Assembly (NCBI GenBank): GCA_041859045.1
Contig: JBHELB010000060.1
Coordinates: 34,781 to 98,780 of the forward strand
Length of the DNA: 64,000 nucleotides
DNA from: JBHELB01 sp041859045
GTDB lineage: Bacteria > Hydrogenedentota > Hydrogenedentia > Hydrogenedentales > SLHB01
Direction of reading: 5' to 3'
Shown here: piece after piece, positions 52,891-61,494 of the stretch
Numbering within the stretch: the stretch's first letter is position 1
Layout of the letters: every line of letters starts with the position of its first letter
Position numbers and translations under genes: made by a program
The notes under the pieces: model-generated
What the model was told of the DNA's origin: nothing
What the model saw: only the letters and a program-made list of their open reading frames with translations
The model's database searches: none

Positions 52891-52910
52891 GCGGACATCG
52901 CGATGTCCGC
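52891..52910. promoter_or_regulatory. Perfect 20-bp palindrome in the operon leader
   Basis: GCGGACATCGCGATGTCCGC is its own reverse complement, about 20 nt after the predicted start site and 20 nt before the Shine-Dalgarno. It could be an operator for a dimeric regulator or, as RNA, a hairpin. Confidence 0.6.
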
Positions 52911-52941
52911 GAGCTGCCGGGCTGACGACGGAGGTGTGGCG

Positions 52942-53379
52942 ATGGCCCTGTCCGAATGCGCACGCTGTAAGAAACTCTTTCAAAAGGTGCAGGTACCGGT
53001 GTGCCCGCGCTGCGTTGCGGAAGAAGAAACGGACTACGAGAAAGTCCGCGATTCTTTGGCCGAAACGCCCAATCAGACCGCGGAGCAATTGGCGGACTGC
53101 ACTGGGGTGGACCTGTCCTGCGTGATGCGCCTACTGGCCGACGGCCGCCTGCAGAACGTGACCAGCACCGAAAACGTCCGCTGCGGCCGCTGCGGCGCGC
53201 CCGCCATCAGCATCAGCAAACGTCTATGCGAAGCGTGCCTTCAGAAACTGAATGCCGAGATCGCACAGCAGCAAAGCAAGATCAAACTGCCTCCCAAGAA
53301 GCGCAAGCCGCTTTCGTTGGGCAATGCCTTGGACATTCGCCGGAAAGTGGAAGAAAAACGCCAGGAAGGCACGAAATAG
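52942..53379 (+). CDS. YvyF-like zinc-ribbon protein (TIGR03826 type)
   Basis: 145 aa. N-terminal treble-clef cysteines ('CARCKKLF', 'CPRCVAEEE'), then a winged-helix-like segment ('NQTAEQLADCTGVDLSCVMRLLADGRL'), a second zinc ribbon ('CGRCGAPAISISKRLCEACLQKL') and a Lys-rich tail. This layout matches YvyF of Bacillus flagellar operons. Here it leads a cell-wall operon with no flagellar gene alongside. Start at ATG 52942 follows GGAGGT. It could be the operon's own regulator. Confidence 0.75.
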   Translation: MALSECARCKKLFQKVQVPVCPRCVAEEETDYEKVRDSLAETPNQTAEQLADCTGVDLSCVMRLLADGRLQNVTSTENVRCGRCGAPAISISKRLCEACLQKLNAEIAQQQSKIKLPPKKRKPLSLGNALDIRRKVEEKRQEGTK

Positions 53380-53389
53380 GAATCGCGCG

Positions 53390-53488
53390 ATGCAGCTCCT
53401 GACGGTCGCCGCACCGGTGGTCTACTCGCTCCTGTTCGTCCTGCCGCCGCTGCTCCGCATTGCCCTGGAACTGTTGAATCGCTTGTAG
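53390..53488 (+). CDS. Possible 32-aa single-span membrane peptide
   Basis: ATG 53390 to TAG 53486-53488, nine nt after the YvyF-like stop, with AGGA upstream. The peptide is one hydrophobic helix ('VVYSLLFVLPPLLRIALELL'). Short, so chance cannot be excluded. Confidence 0.35.
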   Translation: MQLLTVAAPVVYSLLFVLPPLLRIALELLNRL

Positions 53489-53529
53489 CCTCGCGCCCAT
53501 GCGCGAATGAATCAGGAATATACGCCCCA

Positions 53530-54372
53530 ATGTTTTCTTATCGCCGCGCTCTTCTTCGCGCCCGCCGCCTCGCGGCGGTGGCGAGCCTGGTTGCGCTAGC
53601 GGGCCTGACTGCACTCCTCCTTGGAACGCAAGCGCGCGAGGTTCGTGCCGCTACCGCTACGGCACCCGTCGCGGCACCCGCGACGCCAGACTCGGAATTG
53701 CCGCTGGCCGACGAACCGGATCTGCTCGTGCCGCTAGACCTTCCCGAGCCGCCCCCGCAGAACAAAACCCTGATTGTGCTCGACGCCGGGCACGGCGGCG
53801 GCGATCTTGGCGCGGAAGCCAGTGCCCTTCGCGAAAAGGACCTGACCTTGTCGCTCGCACAGGCGGTGGCCGCCGCGCTCGAACAGACCCAACGCTTCAA
53901 CGTCAGACTCACCCGCTCGCGCGATGCCGATCCGCCTACGTCCGCCCGCGCAAACGCCGCCGCGCAGGGAAACCCCGGTCTGGTGATCTCGATTCACGCC
54001 GGCGCGTCGTACAGCAGCGCCGCCCGGGGAATTGAGATTTACTACCCTGCCACAAATTTCGCTCCTGCAAGCGCCCCCAAAGATTTTGACGCCAACGCCC
54101 GCGCCGAAAAGTCGCGCCAGCTTGGCCAAGCGGTGGCCGATGCCGCCTCCGCGGCCAGCGGAATGCCCATCCACGGGATTCACGCCGTCCCGCTTCAACT
54201 GCTCAGCGCGTCCACCGCGCGCGGATTTCTCGTCGAAGTAGGCAATCTTTCCAACAGCGACGACGCGGCGCTTCTGCGTTCCGCCGATTTCCGCGCGCAA
54301 TTCGCCTCGAGCGTGGCGCAGGTGCTGGCGCAAGCCGCGGGCCCCGCTCCCGCCGGAGGCAGCGCACAATGA
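53530..54372 (+). CDS. N-acetylmuramoyl-L-alanine amidase (Amidase_3)
   Basis: 280 aa. N-terminal anchor or signal (12-40), a Pro/Ala linker, then a zinc amidase domain with ligands His88 ('DAGHGG'), Glu102 ('ALREKDLTL') and His155 ('SIHAGAS'), and catalytic Glu236 ('LVEVGNLSN'). It splits the peptide from MurNAc in peptidoglycan. No AmiC-type targeting domain. A weak TATACG lies five nt before the ATG. Overlaps the GerMN gene as ATGA. Confidence 0.92.
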   Translation: MFSYRRALLRARRLAAVASLVALAGLTALLLGTQAREVRAATATAPVAAPATPDSELPLADEPDLLVPLDLPEPPPQNKTLIVLDAGHGGGDLGAEASALREKDLTLSLAQAVAAALEQTQRFNVRLTRSRDADPPTSARANAAAQGNPGLVISIHAGASYSSAARGIEIYYPATNFAPASAPKDFDANARAEKSRQLGQAVADAASAASGMPIHGIHAVPLQLLSASTARGFLVEVGNLSNSDDAALLRSADFRAQFASSVAQVLAQAAGPAPAGGSAQ

Positions 54373-55046
54373 ACGCCGCCAGCCGCCGCCAATTCTACCG
54401 CCGCGCGTTGCTGGGCGCCTGGGCGTTGTTCACGATCTTTCTGCTCTCGGCGCTTGCCCTCATCGTGCGTGAACTCGCGCGCGAGGGACATGCCCCGTTG
54501 GCGATTCTCACGCCGCCCGCCGCGCCGCCCGCGGGAACCGCCGGGCCCGGCGATAGCACCGGCATGATGCAGCCGAGTATCGAGATCTCTGTTTTCTTCG
54601 CGAATATGGACACCAGCGCGCTCGTCGCGGAAAAGCGCTTCATACCCGGCGGATATTCCACGACAGAGCAGTGCCGTTCCGCGCTCGATGCGATCATCAA
54701 AGGCCCCAGTGAAGGCCACCATCGCATCCTGCCGGAAACCGCTTCCGTGCGCGGCGTCTACTTGCTGGGCGATGGTTTACTGGTCGCCGATCTCTCCCGT
54801 GAAACGGCAATGGACTTGCGCCGGGGAACTTCCGCCGAGGCCCTGATGGCCTACGGCATTGCCAACACCCTATGTCAGCCCGGCCTCAAAGGCAGCGACG
54901 GCAACGTGGTAAAGGCCGTACAGTTCCTCATCGAAGGCGCGGCTCCCCAGGGCGCACTGCAAGATCATCTCGATTTCTCGCGGCCGTTTGCGCCCAGCAC
55001 GGAATGGATACGCGTCGAATCCTCCGATGAAAAAGGCGCCGGATAA
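54369..55046 (+). CDS. GerMN-domain membrane protein
   Basis: 225 aa. Membrane anchor (17-35), linker, then a GerMN domain (~75-205) with 'PGGYSTTEQCRSALDAIIKGPSE', 'GVYLLGDGLLVADLS' and 'AYGIANTLCQ'. GerMN proteins occur in germination and cell-wall proteins; here it is paired with an amidase, probably as its extracytoplasmic partner. Overlaps the amidase gene by four nt. Confidence 0.85.
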   Translation: MNAASRRQFYRRALLGAWALFTIFLLSALALIVRELAREGHAPLAILTPPAAPPAGTAGPGDSTGMMQPSIEISVFFANMDTSALVAEKRFIPGGYSTTEQCRSALDAIIKGPSEGHHRILPETASVRGVYLLGDGLLVADLSRETAMDLRRGTSAEALMAYGIANTLCQPGLKGSDGNVVKAVQFLIEGAAPQGALQDHLDFSRPFAPSTEWIRVESSDEKGAG

Positions 55047-55050
55047 CTTC

Positions 55051-55842
55051 ATGAACGCCATCGGTATCTTCGATTCAGGAGTCGGGGGACTCACCGTGTT
55101 CCGCCGGATCTCCGAGCGCGTGCCCACGATGCCGATGCTCTATCTCGGCGACACCGCGCGCGTGCCCTACGGCACCAAATCCGCCGACACCGTCACGCGC
55201 TATGCACGCGCTTGTGCGCACCTGCTGCTCGACCGCGGAATTTCCATGCTTGTCGTGGCCTGCAACACCGCATCCGCCTACGCCCTGGACACCCTGCGCG
55301 ATGAACTCGAGGTGCCTGTGCTGGGCGTCGTGGAGCCGGGGGCGCGCCGCGCGGCGGCGGCGACTCGGACTCGCCGCGTCGGCGTGATCGGCACGGCGGG
55401 CACCATCGGCAGCGGCGCGTACGAGCGCGCGATTCACTCCGTCGATCCCAGCATCCAGGTTTTCAGCGCATCCTGTCCGCTGTTCGTGCCATTGGCGGAA
55501 GAAGGCTGGACCGAAGGCCCCGTGCCACGCCAAGTCGCGGCGCATTACCTTAACAACCTGCTCGAACACGATATCGACACGCTTGTGCTGGGCTGTACGC
55601 ATTACCCCCTGCTGAAATCCGTGATCGCCGACGTGGCGGGCCCTTCCGTGACGCTCGTGGACAGCGCGGAGTCCACCGCAACGATCGTCGTCGAGACGCT
55701 GGAGGCGATGGGGCTGAGCGCGGAAGGCGAAGCGCCGGAAAAACGTTTCTTGGTGACGGATGCGCCGGAAGCCTTCGGGCGGATCGGGCATCGTTTTCTG
55801 GGGCATGACATCGCCCCCGTGGAATGGGTGGATATTCGGTGA
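55051..55842 (+). CDS. murI: Glutamate racemase
   Basis: 263-aa cytoplasmic enzyme making D-glutamate for peptidoglycan. Signature N-terminus 'IGIFDSGVGGLTV', catalytic cysteines in 'VVACNTASAYAL' and 'LGCTHYPLL', and 'YLGDTARVPYGTKS'. ATG 55051 is four nt after the GerMN stop; an upstream in-frame ATG (55027) lacks a ribosome site and overlaps. Its TGA overlaps the next gene's GTG start. Confidence 0.96.
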   Translation: MNAIGIFDSGVGGLTVFRRISERVPTMPMLYLGDTARVPYGTKSADTVTRYARACAHLLLDRGISMLVVACNTASAYALDTLRDELEVPVLGVVEPGARRAAAATRTRRVGVIGTAGTIGSGAYERAIHSVDPSIQVFSASCPLFVPLAEEGWTEGPVPRQVAAHYLNNLLEHDIDTLVLGCTHYPLLKSVIADVAGPSVTLVDSAESTATIVVETLEAMGLSAEGEAPEKRFLVTDAPEAFGRIGHRFLGHDIAPVEWVDIR

Positions 55843-57419
55843 GCGACAAACCAACTCCAACGCCCAGCGGACCTCCGACGCCCTGGAAACGAATGGCGGC
55901 AAGTTCCCTCGTGCTTGTCGCGCTCGCCGCGGCGGGGGCCTACTTGCTGAAACAGTATCTCGATAGCCGTCCTTTGGATCTCGCGACGACCACCACCGTT
56001 TTGGCCGAAACGATTCATACCGCGCTGCGCGATGCCGACGTGCCTGCGACAAATATCGTGCGCAAGGATCAAGGATTGAGGCGCTCCAAGAACGGGCGCG
56101 CGCTATGGACCGCGCATCGTTTCGACGTCACTGTTGAAAACCGCGCCGCGCTGGCGTCCGTAGCCGATCACGTGCGCGAGGCCATGAAACAGAAGGGCGC
56201 GCACGCCAGCGCGCAGCACGACGAGCCCGGCGAGCGGGTCTACAGTCTCTCTGTCGCTGGACAGGAGTTCGGCGAACTCTGCATTCGAATCGTGGAGCAG
56301 GCGAAGCCCGCTCCACCGCACGCCACCCTGGACGAGTTGCTTGCGGGCACAACCCTCGGGCCCGTGCGCTGGGTGTCTTTCGTGCAACACGCCACAGGCC
56401 GCACGCTGGAAGCCTGTGCGGCCATCGTGGGAACCTACGACGCGGCACACGGGTTTCACTCGGCGCTCGAAGCGCGCGCGGCCGCGATGGAATGCACTGT
56501 TGCCGCACTCCCCGCTTCCACGCGTCTTGTGCATCGTTTTGAAATCGCGGCGCAAGGCCAGCCTTGGGCCGCCGTGCTGCTCGTCGAGCCGCGCGCGGTG
56601 ACGCCTCTTGCCTTGGCGCTGCGGAGTGCGCAGGAAAAACTGGAATTCGGCGCGCTTTTCCCTTCGTTGGAGGAGCCCGAATACCTTCCCCTGGAGTCGA
56701 TGGATGCCCTGCGCGACGAGAAGCCCGCGTCCGGCGACAAGGCCGCGGTGAAATACCAAGGGCCTCCGCGCGTCGCGATCGTCGTCGATGACGGCGGGTA
56801 CGGCGGCGCGCCCGCCGATGTCATTTTCTCGCTCGACCGCAACCTTACGATTGCGGTGTTGCCGAATACTCCCCACGCCACCGCCACCGCGAAGCGCGCC
56901 ACGGAACTGGGCTATCAACTCATGCTGCACATGCCCATGCAGGATGGCTCGCGCGGCGATGCGTTTCCCGGCGAACTAAAGATCACGATGCCTCCGGAAA
57001 CGATGTACGCGATCATCGATAAGGCCTTTGCCCAAGTGCCGGGGGCCGTCGGCGTGAACAATCACATGGGCTCGAAATTCACCAGCACCGAGCCCGCGAT
57101 TCGTGTTTTCCTCGAACACGTCAAAGGCCGGGTGAAGTTTTACTTTGACAGCCGCACTACGGGCCGCTCGCGCGGCTACGAGACCGCGAAATCGCTCGGC
57201 ATCCCCACCGCCAAGCGCGACGTGTTTCTCGACAACGATCAAACCCCCGAAGCGATCCGCAAGCAATTCAAAGAACTGATCGACACCGCCAAACGCAAAG
57301 GCAAGGCCATCGGCATATGCCATTTCCGGAAAGTCACCGCGCAGGTCTTGCCCGAATGCGTCGATGAGGTCAAAGCCGCGGGCATTCAGATCGTGCCCGC
57401 ATCGGAGTTGATGGAATAA
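55839..57419 (+). CDS. YibQ-type divergent polysaccharide deacetylase protein
   Basis: 526 aa from GTG 55839 (GTGA overlap). Membrane anchor (~20-38), an unrecognised ~250-residue middle region, and a C-terminal divergent polysaccharide deacetylase domain (PF04748): 'VAIVVDDGGYGG', 'LTIAVLPNTPHA', 'LMLHMPMQ', 'GVNNHMGSKFT', 'FYFDSRTTG', 'KRDVFLDN'. YibQ relatives accompany cell-wall amidases and EnvC-type proteins. Activity is inferred. Confidence 0.88.
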   Translation: MSDKPTPTPSGPPTPWKRMAASSLVLVALAAAGAYLLKQYLDSRPLDLATTTTVLAETIHTALRDADVPATNIVRKDQGLRRSKNGRALWTAHRFDVTVENRAALASVADHVREAMKQKGAHASAQHDEPGERVYSLSVAGQEFGELCIRIVEQAKPAPPHATLDELLAGTTLGPVRWVSFVQHATGRTLEACAAIVGTYDAAHGFHSALEARAAAMECTVAALPASTRLVHRFEIAAQGQPWAAVLLVEPRAVTPLALALRSAQEKLEFGALFPSLEEPEYLPLESMDALRDEKPASGDKAAVKYQGPPRVAIVVDDGGYGGAPADVIFSLDRNLTIAVLPNTPHATATAKRATELGYQLMLHMPMQDGSRGDAFPGELKITMPPETMYAIIDKAFAQVPGAVGVNNHMGSKFTSTEPAIRVFLEHVKGRVKFYFDSRTTGRSRGYETAKSLGIPTAKRDVFLDNDQTPEAIRKQFKELIDTAKRKGKAIGICHFRKVTAQVLPECVDEVKAAGIQIVPASELME

Positions 57420-58396
57420 TGCGCATCCTTGGCATCGAAACCTCTTGCGACGAGACCGGCATCGCCGTCGTCGAAGACGGACGCCGCATTGTGGCCGAGG
57501 CCCTCGCCTCGCAGATCGACATCCACGCCGCGTTCGGCGGCGTCGTGCCCGAGATCGCCTCGCGCCAACACACCCAGTGCATTACCCAACTCGCCCGGTC
57601 CGTGCTTGACCGCCTCGACGCGCGCCCCGATGCCATCGCCGTTACCCAGGGCCCCGGCCTCATGGGCTCGCTACTCGTCGGCCTCAACTTCGCCAAAGCC
57701 CTCGCGTTCTCCTGGGGTCTGCCACTGGTGCCCGTTCATCACATCGAGGGACATATCTTCTCCGCGTTTCTCTCCGAGAATCCACCGGAGTTTCCGTTCC
57801 TCGCGCTCGTGGTCAGCGGCGGGCACACCGCACTCATCGACTGCCCCAAGCCGCACCACTACGTGTTGCTCGGCTCGACCCGCGACGACGCCGTCGGTGA
57901 ATGTTTCGACAAAGTCGCGCGTCTGCTCGGCCTGCCGTATCCCGGCGGCCCGTCCATTCAACGCGCCGCCGAGGGTGGCGACACCAAAGCCTTCGATTTC
58001 CCCCGGGGCATGCTCAAGGCCGACTCGTTTGAGTTCAGCTACAGCGGGCTCAAGACCGCCGTGCTCTACGAACTGCGCCGCCACACCGACCCGCCCGTGC
58101 GCGATCTCGCCGCCAGTTTCCAGTGGGCCGCCGTCGATCTCCTGATTCGCAAGACCAAGGCCGCCATCGCCCACAAACGCGCCCAACGCCTGGTGCTCGC
58201 GGGGGGCGTCGCCGCCAACCGCCTGCTCCGCACCCGCCTCGAAACCGACCTCGGCATTCCCGTGCACATGCCGTCCCTGCCCCTGTGCATGGACAACGGC
58301 GCCATGATCGCCGCCGCCGGCCAATCCCGCCTCGACCACGGCTTCACCGGCTCCATGCGCACCACCGCCGACCCCGCCCTGCCGCTGTTTGCATAA
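57419..58396 (+). CDS. tsaD: tRNA N6-adenosine threonylcarbamoyltransferase
   Basis: 325 aa. N-terminal 'LGIETSCDETGIAVVEDG', metal-binding His pair in 'HHIEGHIFSAF', 'LVVSGGHT', 'DDAVGECFDKVARLLGLPYPGGP' and 'LAGGVAANRLLR' identify TsaD/Kae1, which makes t6A37 in ANN-decoding tRNAs with TsaB and TsaE. Coupled to the preceding gene by TAATG. Normal length. It ends the plus-strand operon. Confidence 0.97.
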   Translation: MRILGIETSCDETGIAVVEDGRRIVAEALASQIDIHAAFGGVVPEIASRQHTQCITQLARSVLDRLDARPDAIAVTQGPGLMGSLLVGLNFAKALAFSWGLPLVPVHHIEGHIFSAFLSENPPEFPFLALVVSGGHTALIDCPKPHHYVLLGSTRDDAVGECFDKVARLLGLPYPGGPSIQRAAEGGDTKAFDFPRGMLKADSFEFSYSGLKTAVLYELRRHTDPPVRDLAASFQWAAVDLLIRKTKAAIAHKRAQRLVLAGGVAANRLLRTRLETDLGIPVHMPSLPLCMDNGAMIAAAGQSRLDHGFTGSMRTTADPALPLFA

Positions 58397-58439
58397 AAAA
58401 CGGGCCCGCGCAGGCCTGAGGAGGGTTCCCTGCGCGGGC
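58395..58439 (-). terminator. Intrinsic terminator (minus strand)
   Basis: Arms GCCCGCGCAGG (58404-58414) and CCTGCGCGGGC (58429-58439) form an 11-bp stem. Read on the minus strand it is followed, after a short CCG, by six T (58400-58395). It should end the sigma-factor operon and overlaps the tsaD stop. On the plus strand the stem may also help stop tsaD transcripts, with a T-run 15 nt later. Confidence 0.85.
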
Positions 58440-58615
58440 TGAGAAGGAGCCGAGTGCTTTTTCTCTTGTCACCCTGTGTCGAACGTATTCTGCCACAGAC
58501 TTGTGTAATCTGCAATAGATTTCTTGGGTACGCTTTGGGATTACACATCGATTTGATGCATATTCATGAAAATATGACTTGGAAAGCCCGCGATGTGCCT
58601 TGTGGAAATACAGGA

Positions 58616-59155
58616 CTACCGGATCAGCGTGATCACCAGGGCGAGTTGGCCGTCTTCGTACGGCGCGCCGCCGAGGAGGAGGTGGCTGCCGGGGTTGAGG
58701 ACGGTCGTGGTGTTTACGATGTCGCGGGTGCGGGTAAGCAGAGGTCCGCGAGATTGCTGACACAGCCGCGCGCGTAGCCGTTGACACTGGTTTTCGAGCG
58801 GGGTTGCGATGATACGCAGGGTCAGCGCGTCGGTGATATTCCAGGCGGCCTCGTCCCCGGCAAACACGGCGATTCGCGTGCTGGCGATTCGTGAAAACTG
58901 ATTGAATCCGCGCACCCCGTCCAGGGCCTCTTCCACCTCACGCAAATCAGGCGCGATCCTTCGCGCTTCATCGTTGGTGTGGACGGCTTTCACGGCAACG
59001 ATTTCCAGGATGGTGGTTTGCCGTGGCGTGGGGGGGGCGGTAGGGGAGGGCGCGGACGGGGGCGTGACGGTTTCATTGGACGGCGCGGGCAGTTGCGCCC
59101 ACGCCGCCGCGGTAACCCACAGGGCAAGGACCGCAAGTGTCGCGGGCCTCACCAC
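58616..59155 (-). CDS. Secreted protein of unknown function, sigma operon
   Basis: 179 aa from GTG 59155, with signal peptide (to about residue 20, 'AAAWAQ'), a Pro/Thr linker and a mixed alpha/beta domain ending 'VLNPGSHLLLGGAPYEDGQLALVITLIR'. No family assigned. Its start overlaps the anti-sigma gene's 3' end by seven nt. Its position suggests a periplasmic partner or target of the sigma/anti-sigma pair. Confidence 0.65.
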   Translation of the reverse strand: MVRPATLAVLALWVTAAAWAQLPAPSNETVTPPSAPSPTAPPTPRQTTILEIVAVKAVHTNDEARRIAPDLREVEEALDGVRGFNQFSRIASTRIAVFAGDEAAWNITDALTLRIIATPLENQCQRLRARLCQQSRGPLLTRTRDIVNTTTVLNPGSHLLLGGAPYEDGQLALVITLIR

Positions 59156-59607
59156 TCGTCTCCTGAGGTCGAATTAACCCAGATCGTGGCGGTTTTGCCT
59201 CCATTGGACTTGTAGACTTCGACCGTCGCGCCCTTGAGGTCGGTGGTGGCGGACTCGACGTCGGTGGCGCGCACGGCGCTGGGGTGTCCGGCCATCACCA
59301 CCAACAGACAGGCCACGATCAGTATGATCGCCGCAAACGCCGATGCCCAGGCCCAACGTCCGCCCCAACGACGCTCCGGCTCGGCCGCGATCCCCTCGCG
59401 GATACCCGCCATAAACGCGCCGAATTGGGCGTCTTGAATGACTTCGCGCTTGGCCACGGCTTTTACCCCGCTACGCAGGGCCTCAAGGGCCGCGTAGTGC
59501 TGGGCCAAGGCCGGATCGGCCTTCACACGCTCGGCAACATCCGCCGCTTCGGGGTATTCGCCGTCGAATCCGCGGGCGAGCCGCTGCATATCGCGTTTTT
59601 TGCTCAT
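59149..59607 (-). CDS. Putative membrane anti-sigma factor
   Basis: 152 aa. Cytoplasmic N-terminal part of about 78 residues, one membrane helix (~79-102), and a short periplasmic domain. Topology and ATGA overlap with the sigma gene argue for an anti-sigma factor, but the N-terminal region has no cysteine and no HxxxCxxC zinc motif, so it is not a standard ZAS-domain protein. Start at ATG 59607. Confidence 0.65.
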   Translation of the reverse strand: MSKKRDMQRLARGFDGEYPEAADVAERVKADPALAQHYAALEALRSGVKAVAKREVIQDAQFGAFMAGIREGIAAEPERRWGGRWAWASAFAAIILIVACLLVVMAGHPSAVRATDVESATTDLKGATVEVYKSNGGKTATIWVNSTSGDEW

Positions 59608-60245
59608 GGTCTGTCTCCCAGGGCAAAACCCATCCGCGCGAGTTTGTCCTGCAGTTTGCGGCGGGCATGGTGCAACCGGCTCATCACCGTTCCCACGTTG
59701 CACTCCATCACCTGGGCCATCTCCTCGTAGGAGAGTCCCTCGAACTCGCGCAAGGTGAACGCCACCCGATGTTTCGGCGAGAGGGCGTTCAGGGCCGACA
59801 AAATCGCCTGGCCCAATTCCTGCGCCTCGAGTTGCGCGCGCGGACCCGATCCACGGGCTACGTCGAGCCCCTGGGGCGCATCCTCCAGCGCGACGGTGTC
59901 GAGCCGCCGTTTTTTCAAATAGTCCTTGCTCTGGTTGGCGGTAATCCGGAGCAGCCACGTCTTGAACGAGGAATCGCCGCGAAAACGCCCCAGCGCGCGG
60001 TGCGCCTTGATGAAGACTTCCTGGGACAAGTCCCAGGCCTCTTCCCGGCTCCGCACAAAGTGGTACGCCAACGCGAACACGTCGTTCCGATACCGCCTAA
60101 CCAGTTCTTCAAATGCCAGAGAGTCGCCGGCCTGAGCCCGAGCCACGAGGGCGGCTTCCGCGCCCGTCGGCGGGAATGAAGCCGTCTCGTCAGCCCCTTC
60201 GCCGGTCGGCCCCGACCAACGGGACGATTCCAACACCAACGTCAT
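59604..60245 (-). CDS. ECF RNA polymerase sigma factor
   Basis: 213 aa. Region 2 ('AFEELVRRYRNDVFALAYH', 'DLSQEVFIKAHRAL', 'FKTWLLRITANQSKDYLKKRR') and region 4 ('LSPKHRVAFTLREFEGLSYEEMAQ', 'GTVMSRLHHARRKL') are complete, with no region 3. RpoE-like group. ATG 60245 follows AAGGAG. It heads a three-gene operon with the anti-sigma candidate and the secreted protein; ECF factors commonly transcribe their own operon, not shown here. Confidence 0.95.
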   Translation of the reverse strand: MTLVLESSRWSGPTGEGADETASFPPTGAEAALVARAQAGDSLAFEELVRRYRNDVFALAYHFVRSREEAWDLSQEVFIKAHRALGRFRGDSSFKTWLLRITANQSKDYLKKRRLDTVALEDAPQGLDVARGSGPRAQLEAQELGQAILSALNALSPKHRVAFTLREFEGLSYEEMAQVMECNVGTVMSRLHHARRKLQDKLARMGFALGDRP

Positions 60246-60369
60246 GTATGACGCTCCTTCACAGAACCTGACGATTCCTCAGGGAAATTATTCATCGGGG
60301 AAGAGAAAACCGGCAAATACGAATTTATGTATACCCGATCGCGGACTCCGAGGATATTCGTGAGATTCC

Positions 60370-61461
60370 TCATTCCTCGCTTTTTGTCAACTCAATCTCG
60401 CGGTCGATGGCCCGGTGTACCCGTAACCCGCTACCGGTCAGCGCCTCCGCGAGGTCAACCAACGGCCCGTCGTAATAGACCAAGAGACGGGTGATCCGCT
60501 CCGTCGCAAACAGCACATCCACTCGCCGCACTCCCGGCACCCGTGCCGCACGGTCGCGCAGCGACTCCGCCCCAGCGACTCCGGCACCGTGAACGGTCAC
60601 CGTCACCCCTGCCTCGCGCAAGCCATACATCCCCAACGTCGCCGCGGCGGCGATGGAAGGGGCCGCTTTGCCCACAACGTCTTCCAGCGCCTGACGCCGT
60701 CCCGCGTCGGTCCCCGCCTGTGCCTGGACAACGATCTCGGAAGTCCGCTCATCCAGCAACGACGCGTCCGCCCCGCGCAGCACCCGCACGTTCAGTCGCG
60801 CGCGGTGCGCCACCGTGTTCACGCCGATCGGCTCGACGCCGTACACCAGATCGCACAACACCGCGATGTCCGCCAAGTTCTCGAGCGCCAACCGCGCGGC
60901 CGACTCCGGCTCCGCCGCGACGCGCGCCGCCACTACCGACGGCTCGAAATGCGCGCGCACCTCTGCCGACGGCGCTACCTCGAGCCGCGCCTTGGTCAGC
61001 GCCGCCGCAAGAGTTTGCTCAAGCAGGCCGTCGGTCGGCGGCCCCATCGGTTCCTCCGGCGTGCTCCGCTCCGCCACCGCGATCACCACGCGCGGCGCGC
61101 GGCTCAGCCTCGGCGCGACCTGCGCCGCCGCATCGGATAACAGACGGTCCTTGGCCAGTTCCGCCTGTATCGTCACGCGGTGCGCATCGCCGGCCTGCCC
61201 CTGCCGCACGATCTGAAACGACTCGATATAGTCCGGCGCGCGGTCCAAGATCGGCGCGAACGCGGACAAATCGCGCACGTGCAGCGTCTGCTCGAAGTAC
61301 AACGTCAGCACATGCAACTGCGCCGCGTTCAGCGCCTCATTCCGCGCCGACGCGCCCGTTCCCGGCGCCGCGCCATCCGCCTCAATCGGCCCCGCAACCG
61401 AGGCGCACGCACACGCGAGCACGATCAACGTCGCACAGCAAACGATCTCTTGCTTGTTCAC
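60370..61461 (-). CDS. Putative FlgT/LPP20-like envelope lipoprotein
   Basis: 363 aa. Signal peptide with lipobox 'VLAC' near residue 17. An N-terminal domain ('ARNEALNAAQLHVLTLYFEQTL') resembles the FlgT/LPP20 N-terminal fold, followed by a middle domain ('APRVVIAVAERS') like the CsgG/FlgT middle region, and a C-terminal ferredoxin-like domain. The similarity is by eye and weak. No flagellar gene is nearby. Stands upstream of, and apart from, the sigma operon. Confidence 0.5.
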   Translation of the reverse strand: MNKQEIVCCATLIVLACACASVAGPIEADGAAPGTGASARNEALNAAQLHVLTLYFEQTLHVRDLSAFAPILDRAPDYIESFQIVRQGQAGDAHRVTIQAELAKDRLLSDAAAQVAPRLSRAPRVVIAVAERSTPEEPMGPPTDGLLEQTLAAALTKARLEVAPSAEVRAHFEPSVVAARVAAEPESAARLALENLADIAVLCDLVYGVEPIGVNTVAHRARLNVRVLRGADASLLDERTSEIVVQAQAGTDAGRRQALEDVVGKAAPSIAAAATLGMYGLREAGVTVTVHGAGVAGAESLRDRAARVPGVRRVDVLFATERITRLLVYYDGPLVDLAEALTGSGLRVHRAIDREIELTKSEE

Positions 61462-61494
61462 ACCACACCCAGCCTTCCACGGGAATCGACGGCC

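Noticed and set aside
60321..60356. Promoter for the ECF sigma operon (TATACA at 60328-60333, minus strand)
   Set aside because: No acceptable -35 at 16-18 nt and no clear ECF GGAAC/GTC pair.
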